From assembly GCA_026004675.1 (NCBI GenBank), contig BPJP01000013.1:90949-154948 (forward strand): DNA of 64,000 nucleotides, written 5' to 3'. The stretch is from Gemmatales bacterium (GTDB lineage: Bacteria; Planctomycetota; Planctomycetia; Gemmatales; Gemmataceae). Within the stretch, counting starts at the first letter, position 1; each line of letters starts with the position of its first letter. Made by a program: the position numbers and the translations under genes. The notes beneath the pieces are model-generated. The model was not told the DNA's origin. It saw only the letters and a list, made by a program, of their open reading frames with translations, and did not search any database. Positions 52,440-60,432 of the stretch are shown here, piece by piece.

Positions 52440-54998
52440 ATGGCGGCTCCGCCGGTGCGTACGTTTACTGTCTTGCCACGCTTGCCCGAACGATTACAAG
52501 CGCTGCACAAACTGGCCTACAACATGGCGTGGTGTTGGAATCACGAAGCCATCGCATTGTTTCGACGTATTGACACGCAGCTGTTCGCGGAACTGGCCAA
52601 CAGCCCCGTGAAACTTTTGGGTGTCGTCGATCAGGCACGGCTTGAAGAACTGGCGCGGGACGAAGGCTTTCTGGCCCACCTGGATCGCGTGGAAGAAACT
52701 TTCGACCGCTATATGCAGTCGACGAGTTGGTTCCAGGAAACGTACCCCGGATCGAATGCGTTGATCGCCTATTTCTCGGCGGAATTCGGGATTCATGAAA
52801 GCGTGCCGGTCTATTCCGGTGGTTTAGGCGTTTTGGCGGGAGACCATTTGAAGGCTGCCAGCGACCTGGGCATACCGTTGGTAGGCGTCAGCCTGATGTA
52901 CCGCGAGGGGTATTTCCGACAGTATCTCAACGTCGACGGCTGGCAGCAAGAACGCTACCCCGAAAACGACTTCTTCAATTTGCCATTGGTGCCGGAAACA
53001 GCGCCGGATGGCCAGCCCATCCTGGTCAGTGTGCCGTTCCCAGGACGCGAAGTCTGGCTGCGCATTTGGCGCATCCAGGTCGGAAGGGTTCCCCTCTATC
53101 TCCTCGATACGAATATTCCGCAGAACAACGCTGAGGATCGCGAAATCACAGCGCGGCTTTATGGCGGCGACAGCGATATGCGCATCCGCCAGGAAATGAT
53201 CCTTGGAATCGGCGGCATCCGCGCTCTCCGCGCGCTCGGCAAAGAACCAACGGTATGTCATATGAACGAGGGGCATTCCGCCTTTCTCGGACTCGAACGC
53301 ATCCGCCTGTTAATCGAAGAACACAATATCGACTTCGAAACGGCACGCGAAGCGGTGATAGCAGGCACCTGTTTCACCACACACACGCCTGTGCCGGCAG
53401 GAAACGACGTATTTCCTCCCCAACTCGTTGAACACTATTTTGCCGGTTATATTCCGCAACTGAAAATCGATCGCGATCAGTTTCTCGCGCTTGGCAGACA
53501 GAATCCCAATGACCAGACGGAAGGATTTTGCATGACTGTCCTGGCCATCCGCCTGGCTCGAACCACCAATGGCGTAAGCAAACTGCACGGCGAGGTGTCG
53601 CGGCGCATGTGGCGAAATATCTGGCCCGACCTTTCCGAAGCCGAAATCCCCATCATTTCCATCACCAACGGCGTCCATACGCGCAGCTGGGTATCGGCGG
53701 ACATGAAGCAATTGTACGACCGCTATCTCGGCGTACAGTGGGAAAACAAACCGGAAGATCATTCGGTCTGGGAACGGGTCGATAGCATTCCGGACGCGGA
53801 GCTTTGGCGGACGCACGAGCGGCGTCGAGAACGCCTGGTGGCATTCGCCCGCCGCAGGTTGCACGAGCAGTTGCAACGGCGTGGCGCCCCACCCGCGGAG
53901 ATCGCCCGCGCCGACGAGGTTCTCGACCCCGAGGCCCTCACCATCGGTTTCGCACGCCGCTTCGCCGTCTACAAACGGGGAACCCTGATCCTGCGCGACC
54001 TGGATCGGCTCAGCGCCATCCTCAACAACAAGGACCGTCCGGTGCAGATTATCTTCTCCGGCAAAGCCCATCCTCGCGACCACGGTGGCAAGGAACTCAT
54101 TGCCGAAATCCTGCACATTACTCGCAGACCGGAATTTCGGCGACGCATCGTTTTCTTGGAAGATTACGATATGAACGTCGCCCGCTATCTGGTGCAGGGA
54201 GTCGATGTCTGGCTGAACAATCCTCGGCGGCCTTTGGAAGCCTCCGGCACCAGCGGCATGAAAGTTTGCGCCAACGGCGGCATCAACCTCAGCGTGCTCG
54301 ACGGCTGGTGGGTCGAAGCCTATCAGCTCGGCAATGGCTGGGCCATTGGCGCCGGTGAAGAATATACCGACCTCCATTACCAGGACGATGTCGAAAGCCG
54401 GGCCATTTATGACCTCTTGGAAGAAGAGATCGTGCCTTTGTTCTATACGCGCTCCAGCGATGGCTTGCCCCGCGGCTGGCTGAAGGTCATGAAACAGTCG
54501 ATGAAAACCGTTTGCCCCTTCTTCAACACTTATCGCATGCTTCAGGAATATACCGAGAAATGCTATTGGCCGTCGGCACAGCGCTTTGCCCGGTTGTCCG
54601 AAAACAACATGAAACGGGCAATCGAACTCGCCAATTGGCGCCGCAGCGTGGCGCAGGTCTGGCCGCAAGTAAATATCGAATCCGTCGAATCCAACGGCAG
54701 CGATACCATGCGCGTCGGTTCCGAACTCGAAGTCAAAGCACGCGTCAATCTCGGCAGCCTCACGCCCGACGACGTGCAAGTGCAATTATTTCATGGGGCC
54801 GTCGGCAACATGGGGCAAATCGCCGAACCTCATACCGTCGCCATGAGTCATAACGGTTACCACGATGGAAATACCTGGGTATTCCGAGGAAAAATCCCGT
54901 GCCGAGCGACGGGACAACACGGTTTCGCCGTTCGCGTCCTGCCCCATCACCAGGACCTCGACAACCCCTTCGAGCCTGGCTTGGTCTGCTGGGGCTGA
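52440..54998 (+). CDS. glgP: Alpha-glucan (glycogen/maltodextrin) phosphorylase
   Basis: 852 aa from the ATG at 52440 (GGAGGAAGCAG upstream). It releases glucose-1-phosphate from alpha-1,4-glucans. The N-terminal DUF3417-like region (LPRLPERLQALHKLAYNMAW) and the short-type organisation match the TIGR02094 family. The PLP-lysine motif is in EASGTSGMKVCANGGINLSV. Other landmarks are YFSAEFGIHESVPVYSGGLG, VCHMNEGHSAFLGLERIRLL and GRRFAVYKRG-like FARRFAVYKRGTLIL. The ~100-residue C-terminal extension (ELEVKARVNLGSLTPDDVQV) is typical of this group. A small gene follows 8 bp downstream. Confidence 0.95.
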   Translation: MAAPPVRTFTVLPRLPERLQALHKLAYNMAWCWNHEAIALFRRIDTQLFAELANSPVKLLGVVDQARLEELARDEGFLAHLDRVEETFDRYMQSTSWFQETYPGSNALIAYFSAEFGIHESVPVYSGGLGVLAGDHLKAASDLGIPLVGVSLMYREGYFRQYLNVDGWQQERYPENDFFNLPLVPETAPDGQPILVSVPFPGREVWLRIWRIQVGRVPLYLLDTNIPQNNAEDREITARLYGGDSDMRIRQEMILGIGGIRALRALGKEPTVCHMNEGHSAFLGLERIRLLIEEHNIDFETAREAVIAGTCFTTHTPVPAGNDVFPPQLVEHYFAGYIPQLKIDRDQFLALGRQNPNDQTEGFCMTVLAIRLARTTNGVSKLHGEVSRRMWRNIWPDLSEAEIPIISITNGVHTRSWVSADMKQLYDRYLGVQWENKPEDHSVWERVDSIPDAELWRTHERRRERLVAFARRRLHEQLQRRGAPPAEIARADEVLDPEALTIGFARRFAVYKRGTLILRDLDRLSAILNNKDRPVQIIFSGKAHPRDHGGKELIAEILHITRRPEFRRRIVFLEDYDMNVARYLVQGVDVWLNNPRRPLEASGTSGMKVCANGGINLSVLDGWWVEAYQLGNGWAIGAGEEYTDLHYQDDVESRAIYDLLEEEIVPLFYTRSSDGLPRGWLKVMKQSMKTVCPFFNTYRMLQEYTEKCYWPSAQRFARLSENNMKRAIELANWRRSVAQVWPQVNIESVESNGSDTMRVGSELEVKARVNLGSLTPDDVQVQLFHGAVGNMGQIAEPHTVAMSHNGYHDGNTWVFRGKIPCRATGQHGFAVRVLPHHQDLDNPFEPGLVCWG

Positions 54999-55006
54999 GA
55001 AACACC

Positions 55007-55399
55007 ATGACGTTTGGGTCGACTGCCATGACACCCGAAGCCGCCATGGAACAGATCAACACCGTCTGCGCCCATGCGTGGATGGTCCGCACATTCTTGA
55101 AGCATGCCGATGAAATTCAGGATGATGCCGACATGCTGGCAGTGCCCCGGATGATCTTCGATTTCGTCCGCGCTCTCGAACCAAGCTACCAACGAAAAGA
55201 TGCCGACGAATACTTGCGACGGGCGCGCGGCAAGCTTGGCAAGCTGAAACGAGTCGCGGACTATTTTGCATCCGAATACGCCAACGTGTCGAGCCACACC
55301 AATTTCGAGATGGCAGCACGATCACTCGCAGCTTGTGTGGCAGAAATCGAAGAAGTCTTGGCTGCGGCCACGAAAAACATGCAGCGACCATTCGAGTGA
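55007..55399 (+). CDS. Conserved hypothetical protein
   Basis: 130 aa, helical, from the ATG at 55007 (MTFGSTAMTPEAAMEQINTV). No membrane segment or enzyme motif. It lies between glgP (8 bp) and cobS (4 bp) on the same strand, so it is probably in one transcript with them. Charged helices (ADEYLRRARGKLGKLKRVAD) suggest a bundle. Function unknown. Confidence 0.65.
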   Translation: MTFGSTAMTPEAAMEQINTVCAHAWMVRTFLKHADEIQDDADMLAVPRMIFDFVRALEPSYQRKDADEYLRRARGKLGKLKRVADYFASEYANVSSHTNFEMAARSLAACVAEIEEVLAAATKNMQRPFE

Positions 55400-55403
55400 C
55401 AGC

Positions 55404-56138
55404 ATGATCGCTTTTTTCGCTGCATTGCAGTTTCTTACCGTGTTCCCGCCCATCGTGCGCCGCCCATTCACGGCCAGAGAACTGGGGCTTTCCACTGCTT
55501 TCTTTCCGCTTGTCGGTCTGTTATTGGGCGGTTTGCTCGTCGCCTCCGACCGACTCATGTCTCATTTGGCGTTGCCGACTGCTGTGCGTGCTTCGCTTTT
55601 GCTCGCTGTTTGGCTGGGGACGACAGGAGCTTTGCACTTCGATGGATTCCTGGACTCATGCGATGGAATCTTCGGTGGACGAACGGTGGAAGATCGCCTG
55701 CGGATTATGCGTGATGAGCACGTGGGAGCTTTTGCCGTGAGCGGCGGCGCCCTCTTGCTGCTCACGAAATATGCCTCGCTGGCAAGTATGGCAGAGCGAA
55801 CGACCGTCTTGTTGTTAGCGCCGGTTTTGGGACGTTTGATCGTGACCGTATGCGTCGTTCTATTTCCCTACGCGCGGGTTGACGGACTGGGAAGCCAGAT
55901 GAAATCGGAAGCAGGATTGGCCCAATTGGCCATCGCCGCGGCGGTGACGCTCATTAGTTGCTGGTATGTGGCCTCCTGGCGGGGAGTGATTGCCACGGCG
56001 ACGGCACTCGGTTTGGCGATTTTGTTTGGCTCGTTGGTGGTTCGACGTCTCGGAGGCTTTACCGGTGATGTTTACGGCGCCAGCTGCGAGACGACCGAAG
56101 CCCTCGTTTTGGTAGCTGGTTTCTGGATAAGCACTTAA
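55404..56138 (+). CDS. cobS: Adenosylcobinamide-GDP ribazoletransferase (cobalamin-5'-phosphate synthase)
   Basis: 244 aa polytopic membrane protein catalysing the last coupling of the lower ligand in cobalamin synthesis. ALQFLTVFPPIVRRPF at the N-terminus, the Mg-binding motif LHFDGFLDSCDGIFGGRTVE, MRDEHVGAFAV and the C-terminal GGFTGDVYGASCETTEALVL are diagnostic. ATG at 55404, 4 bp after the previous stop. No other cob genes are here and no cobalamin riboswitch was seen. Converges with atpC, overlapping by 4 bp. Confidence 0.95.
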   Translation: MIAFFAALQFLTVFPPIVRRPFTARELGLSTAFFPLVGLLLGGLLVASDRLMSHLALPTAVRASLLLAVWLGTTGALHFDGFLDSCDGIFGGRTVEDRLRIMRDEHVGAFAVSGGALLLLTKYASLASMAERTTVLLLAPVLGRLIVTVCVVLFPYARVDGLGSQMKSEAGLAQLAIAAAVTLISCWYVASWRGVIATATALGLAILFGSLVVRRLGGFTGDVYGASCETTEALVLVAGFWIST

Positions 56139-56536
56139 TTTCGCCTGGCAATGCGCAACTGGGCACGGGCTCGTTCCTGGGCACGGAAGTTCGCTTCCTG
56201 CTCTTCGGGTGTTTTGGCGATGCCTAGAGTTTGGCGCAAGACAGCCTCGGCAGCGCTCACGTCGATCTCTTCTTTTTTGATCGCCCTCGCTGTCAAGATC
56301 GTCACGACATTGTCCCGCACTTGTGCGAAACCACTATCGACGAAAAAGCGACGCACTTGCTCGCCCGTGCGCAAACGCAATTCCCCATAACCTAACCGAC
56401 CTATCAGCGGTCCCCGCCCCGGCAAAACGCCTAACTCGCCGTCATACATCGGCAGGGCGACGAAGTCCGCCGTTTCATCCAGCACAGCCCGCTCTGGAGT
56501 GACGACAACGCAGTGGATTTTTCTTTCTGATGCCAT
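56135..56536 (-). CDS. atpC: ATP synthase F1 subunit epsilon
   Basis: 133 aa. N-terminal beta-sandwich (IHCVVVTPERAVLDETADFV, MYDGELGVLPGRGPLIGRLG) and helical C-terminus (EERARAQ-like RAQERARAQLRIARRN). Central-stalk subunit and regulator of the F1 motor. Follows atpD by 56 bp on the minus strand. The stop overlaps the cobS stop region on the opposite strand. Confidence 0.95.
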   Translation of the reverse strand: MASERKIHCVVVTPERAVLDETADFVALPMYDGELGVLPGRGPLIGRLGYGELRLRTGEQVRRFFVDSGFAQVRDNVVTILTARAIKKEEIDVSAAEAVLRQTLGIAKTPEEQEANFRAQERARAQLRIARRN

Positions 56537-56592
56537 GGACGCATTCCGTCAAGAATCAAGCAACCGTTGCCCTTCGAATGCCAAGCCTCTGC

Positions 56593-58068
56593 CTACTTCT
56601 GTTCCTCGGAACGCTCTTGCATCTTCTTGGCTTGTTCGGCGGCTTCCTCGATAGCTCCGACATAGAGAAAAGCACTCTCGGGGAGGTGGTCCCATTTGCC
56701 GTCGCAAAGTTCTTTGAAGCTGCGAATCGTATCGGCCAAGGGGGTGACTTTTCCCGGTTTGCCCGTGAACGCTTCGGCCACAATGAATGGCTGCGACAAA
56801 AACCGTTCGATTCGCCTCGCCCGGGCAACGACTTGTTTGTCTTCTTCACTAAGCTCATCGACGCCCAAAATTGCGATGATGTCCTGCAATTCGCGATAAC
56901 GCTGCAAGATCTGCTGCACACGACGCGCGACGGTATAGTGCTCCTCGCCCAGGTATTGCGGGTCGAGAATTCGGCTATTCGAGGCCAACGGGTCAATTGC
57001 CGGATAAATCCCTTTTTCCGAAATACTACGTTCCAAGTAGATGAAAGCGTCGAGGTGCTGGAAGGCGTTCGCCGGAGCCGGGTCGGTCGGGTCGTCAGCG
57101 GGGACGTAAACCGCCTGCACGCTGGTGATGGCCCCTGACGAAGTACTGGTAATGCGTTCTTGCAACTCGCCCATTTCCGTTGCCAGCGTCGGCTGATATC
57201 CGACCGCGCTCGGCATCCGGCCCAGCAACGCGGATACTTCCGAGCCAGCTTGCGAAAAGCGAAAGATATTGTCAATGAACAACAGGGTGTCGGCACCCGT
57301 CGAATCCCGAAACCATTCGCACATGGTCAAGGCGGATAGGGCGACCCGAAGGCGAGCGCCCGGCGGCTCGTTCATCTGGCCGAAGACCATGGCTGTCTGC
57401 GTGATAACCGACCGATCGGTGTTGCCGATCTTGGTCTCCTGCATTTCCAGCCAGAGGTCGTTGCCTTCGCGAGTGCGTTCGCCCACGCCGGCAAAGACGG
57501 AATAGCCGCCGTGCTGGCTGGCAATACGGGCGATTAGCTCGGTGAGAATAACCGTCTTGCCAAGACCAGCGCCCCCGAACAAGCCCGCCTTGCCGCCGCG
57601 AACCAGAGGGGTCAACAAGTCGATCACTTTGATTCCAGTCTCGAAAATCTCCGTTTTGGGCGACAGGTCGGCAAAGTCGGGTGGCGGCCGATGAATCGGT
57701 CTCTTCTCCTTGGCATGGACCGGACCGCGACCGTCGATCGGCTCTCCGAGGAGATTGAAGACACGGCCAAGCGTTTCTTTACCAACCGGCACTTGCACCG
57801 GCGCCCCAGTATCGACCACCTTCATACCTCGACGCAGCCCGTCTGTCGAACCGAGCGCCACGCAACGCACGCGGTTGCCTCCCAATTGCTGCTGGACCTC
57901 CCCGACTAGATGAATCTCCACGCCCTTGTACGAATCGTCGATGCGTAAGGCGTTGTAGATCTCAGGCAACTCATCCTGGGCAAACTCGGCGTCAAACGTT
58001 GAACCGATTACCTGAACAATCTTGCCAACTCGGGTTTTGGTTTCGCCGTTCGTGGTTACCGTCGCCAT
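56593..58068 (-). CDS. atpD: ATP synthase F1 subunit beta
   Basis: 491 aa. Catalytic F1 subunit. Walker A GGAGLGKT at 165-172, Walker B region DTLLFIDNIFRFSQAGSEVS, and FAGVGERTREGNDLWLEMQE, ALTMCEWFRD and ATEMGELQERITSTSSGAIT are all standard. The N-terminus is about 10 residues longer than usual. Forms atpD-atpC; the alpha, gamma, delta and Fo genes are not upstream, where a tRNA-Sec gene and repeats lie instead. The operon is therefore split. Confidence 0.97.
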   Translation of the reverse strand: MATVTTNGETKTRVGKIVQVIGSTFDAEFAQDELPEIYNALRIDDSYKGVEIHLVGEVQQQLGGNRVRCVALGSTDGLRRGMKVVDTGAPVQVPVGKETLGRVFNLLGEPIDGRGPVHAKEKRPIHRPPPDFADLSPKTEIFETGIKVIDLLTPLVRGGKAGLFGGAGLGKTVILTELIARIASQHGGYSVFAGVGERTREGNDLWLEMQETKIGNTDRSVITQTAMVFGQMNEPPGARLRVALSALTMCEWFRDSTGADTLLFIDNIFRFSQAGSEVSALLGRMPSAVGYQPTLATEMGELQERITSTSSGAITSVQAVYVPADDPTDPAPANAFQHLDAFIYLERSISEKGIYPAIDPLASNSRILDPQYLGEEHYTVARRVQQILQRYRELQDIIAILGVDELSEEDKQVVARARRIERFLSQPFIVAEAFTGKPGKVTPLADTIRSFKELCDGKWDHLPESAFLYVGAIEEAAEQAKKMQERSEEQK

Positions 58069-58098
58069 TTTCGCTCCGAAAATCGATCGATTGAAACT

Positions 58099-58326
58099 TC
58101 ACCGTCTTCCCCTCGTCGGCGCTGCCGACACAGGGCTGTCGCCTACGGCCAATGTTTCAGTCAAGATATAGCGAATTTCCGAACCGGCTAGCACCTGTTT
58201 CAACGTCGCTTGTTCCACCATCGCAAAGTCGCGATCGTGGCCGTCGGTTGTCAGGGTTGTCGGGGCTTGCTGGCTGTCTTTTTTCTCGCTAGACTTCTTA
58301 AACAGAATCGCCGACGTGACAACCAA
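58099..58326 (-). CDS. Doubtful small ORF upstream of atpD
   Basis: 75 codons on the minus strand (MVVTSAILFKKSSEKKDSQQ to AAPTRGRR) ending 30 bp before atpD. No similarity recognised. The composition is not unlike a real protein and the direction fits an atpD leader gene, but it could equally be the promoter region of atpD. Confidence 0.25.
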   Translation of the reverse strand: MVVTSAILFKKSSEKKDSQQAPTTLTTDGHDRDFAMVEQATLKQVLAGSEIRYILTETLAVGDSPVSAAPTRGRR

Positions 58327-58345
58327 TCAGTTGAACGACTCTTCG

Positions 58346-58440
58346 GGGAGTGTTTGCACCTCTGGTGGGGGCCCTGGTCTTCAAAACCAGCGGGCGGCTT
58401 GAAGAAAGTCGCCAGTGGGTTCGATTCCCATACACTCCCG
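58346..58440 (+). tRNA. selC: tRNA-Sec (selenocysteine, anticodon TCA)
   Basis: 95 nt. The 8-bp acceptor GGGAGTGT/ACACTCCC is longer than in normal tRNAs. The anticodon arm is CTGGT-CTTCAAA-ACCAG with TCA at 34-36, which reads UGA. A long variable arm (GGCGGCTTGAAGAAAGTCGCC) and T arm TGGGTTCGATTCCCA complete it. Overall size and plan match bacterial selC. CCA is not encoded. It implies SelA/SelB and at least one selenoprotein elsewhere in the genome; none is recognisable in this window. Confidence 0.93.
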
Positions 58441-58532
58441 TGAATTTCGGCACGTCGACTGCGACATACAGCGACCGATTTCGGTATGCAAGAGGCCTCA
58501 TTCAAACCAAGAAATTGAAACACAACGAAAAA

Positions 58533-58990
58533 AGCGTGCCACCCAAGAAACACCGTTTGTTGACGGTTCGCTCGTCCCGCTGACACCGCGACGCTCACTG
58601 GAAACACCGTTTGTTGACGGTTCGCTCGTCCCGCTGACACCGCGACGCTCGCTGGAAACACCGTCAGTTGACGGTCCGCTCGTCGCGTTTACACCGCGAC
58701 GCTCGCTGGAAACACCGTTAGTTGACGGTACCCTCGTCGCGCTGACACCGCGACGCTCGCTGGAAACACCGTTAGTTGACGGTTCGCTCGTCGCGCTGAC
58801 ACCGCGACGCTCGTTGGAATCACCGTTAGTTGACGGTCCGCTCGTCGCGCTGACACCGCGACGCTCGCCGAAAACACCGCGTGCACCAAAACGACCTTTG
58901 AAGCCCCGCCTCGCTCGACGCGTCGCTTACACCGACCGCGTCGCAGTGCTTCTCCAGAAATTTCGTCTCCGTTCCGCCAAGTCCAGGTGC
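58533..58990 (+). repeat. 54-bp hairpin tandem repeat array B (6 units) with shared flanks
   Basis: Six 54-bp units start at 58547, 58601, 58655, 58709, 58763 and 58817, with a decaying seventh at 58871. Each holds two hairpins: ACCGTTAGTTGACGGT and CGTCGCGCTGACACCGCGACG (7-bp stem). The entry sequence GCGTGCCACCCAAGAAACAC and the exit CACCAAAACGACCTTTGAAG are also found, inverted, around 28.6 kb. The array starts about 95 bp after the tRNA-Sec. From 58990 to 59239 I see no further gene or repeat. Confidence 0.85.
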
Positions 58991-59239
58991 GGACGGTTGT
59001 CTGGGAAGGGGGTGGGTCAATCGCCTTGGGGTTGAGCGACCTTGCCCCGCTGCTTCGAGGTCGCGCAACGTGATCGGCTCGACGCTTTTGCGCGGTCAGT
59101 TTGGCAACTGCTCTTCCATGAAACCGCCAAGCGCTCACGTGTGTGCCGCCGCTGAAACAATCGTCGAACGAGGCGAAAGAAAGCGCTGCCGCGCACGGGC
59201 TGCCGCGTCGGGTTTCGGTTGGCTCGCCTCGTTCATCAT

Positions 59240-59632
59240 TTATCGTTTCGCCTTGCCGGCAGCGGACTTCAGCCGCGTTTCCAGGAACCGTTTGAGAACC
59301 ACGGCACTATTGTGCTGCGTGTCGGACGCCGCATACACCAGCGTGACGGTGCCTTTCTGGATGAGGTCCATCAGTTGAGAGACGCCATCGGCATTGTCGG
59401 CGAGTTCCGCCTCGTAGCGCCGCTGGAACTCGTCCCACTTGGCTGGATCGTGGGCGAACCACTTGCGCAATTCCGTCGAGGGCGCGATCTGTTTCAGCCA
59501 AACGTCGATCCGTGCCTTTTCCTTGCTCAAGCCGCGCGGCCAGAGTCGTTCGACCAACACGCGACATCCGTCTCCGGGGTCGGGCGGCTCATATACTCGT
59601 TTCAGCTGAATGGAACCGCGCGACCGTGCCAT
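59240..59632 (-). CDS. DUF488 family protein
   Basis: 130 aa from the ATG at 59632. IQLKRVYEPPDPGDGCRVLV, ERLWPRGLSKEKARIDVWLK and WFAHDPAKWDEFQRRYEAEL are the DUF488 (YeaO-like) signature. Function not established; small cytoplasmic protein often found near stress and redox genes. The longer open frame to 59701 lacks a good start. First in a block of redox/NO genes on the minus strand. Confidence 0.88.
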   Translation of the reverse strand: MARSRGSIQLKRVYEPPDPGDGCRVLVERLWPRGLSKEKARIDVWLKQIAPSTELRKWFAHDPAKWDEFQRRYEAELADNADGVSQLMDLIQKGTVTLVYAASDTQHNSAVVLKRFLETRLKSAAGKAKR

Positions 59633-59701
59633 GGCGTCCTCCGCTGTCCTCAGCGCTAACCGCTCTGCCTCTGTCTCAAAACGTCCACTCTCAACAGGCA
59701 C

Positions 59702-60418
59702 TCACGCTTCCAACGCGAGCGCCCGCGGGAAAAGAATGTTGTTCTCCTTGTGAATGTGCTGGTGCAAATCGGATTCCAGATTCTTGAATGCGTCCAGCAT
59801 CGCACGGTAAGAGTTGCACGCATCCTCTGGGGCGGCGAAGTCGCCCGTGAGTGTCCGCAATTGTTTTAGCGCATCGCCCGCGACGTCGTGCTCGTCCATC
59901 ATCACACGAATCGGATTGCCAATGCTACCGAAGGGGAAGGCCATGGCCCGGCGAGATTGTTCCAATTGCCGAATCGCCGGGAACAAGACCCGCTCTTCCT
60001 TCATCATATGCGGTTCCAGCTCGGCACGCAGTGCGGCGAACGTACGACGGACCTCGGTCAGTTCCGGATGCCGTTCGGCATGGGCAGCGACCACTTTTTC
60101 GATCAATTCACCCAGTCGCGGCAGCTCGCTCTTGAGATACACATGGTGCGTCTGCTCGATATGGTCACACATTTCGGTAAGCGAGCGGTCGAGCCAATTG
60201 ACGTGCTGGCCCTGGTCGCGCAGTTTGGCCTGCTCCTCTTCGGCTGCGATCTCGGCGAGCAACTGCTGCGCGTCGATTCCCTTGTCTCGACAGGCGTCAG
60301 CCAGCGTTCGCTTACCGCTGCAGCAGTAATCGATGCCTGCCCGCTCCAACACGGCGGCGGCCGCCGGACGCTCGGCCACCAATTGCCCCACCGGTACTTG
60401 CGATTCGGTTGTCGTCAT
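59702..60418 (-). CDS. Iron-sulfur cluster repair di-iron protein (RIC/ScdA/YtfE family)
   Basis: 238 aa from the ATG at 60418 with GGAGG upstream. The N-terminal ScdA_N domain has AGIDYCCSGKRTLADACRDK. The hemerythrin-like domain has His and Glu ligands in HIEQTHHVYLKSELPRLGEL, LEPHMMKEERVLFPAIRQLE, MMDEHDVAGDALKQL and DLHQHIHKENNILFPRA. RIC proteins restore Fe-S clusters damaged by nitric oxide or oxidants. It lies 14 bp downstream of the NO reductase gene, so co-transcription and a joint NO-defence role are likely. Confidence 0.93.
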   Translation of the reverse strand: MTTTESQVPVGQLVAERPAAAAVLERAGIDYCCSGKRTLADACRDKGIDAQQLLAEIAAEEEQAKLRDQGQHVNWLDRSLTEMCDHIEQTHHVYLKSELPRLGELIEKVVAAHAERHPELTEVRRTFAALRAELEPHMMKEERVLFPAIRQLEQSRRAMAFPFGSIGNPIRVMMDEHDVAGDALKQLRTLTGDFAAPEDACNSYRAMLDAFKNLESDLHQHIHKENNILFPRALALEA

Positions 60419-60432
60419 CGTTCGGTCCTCCG

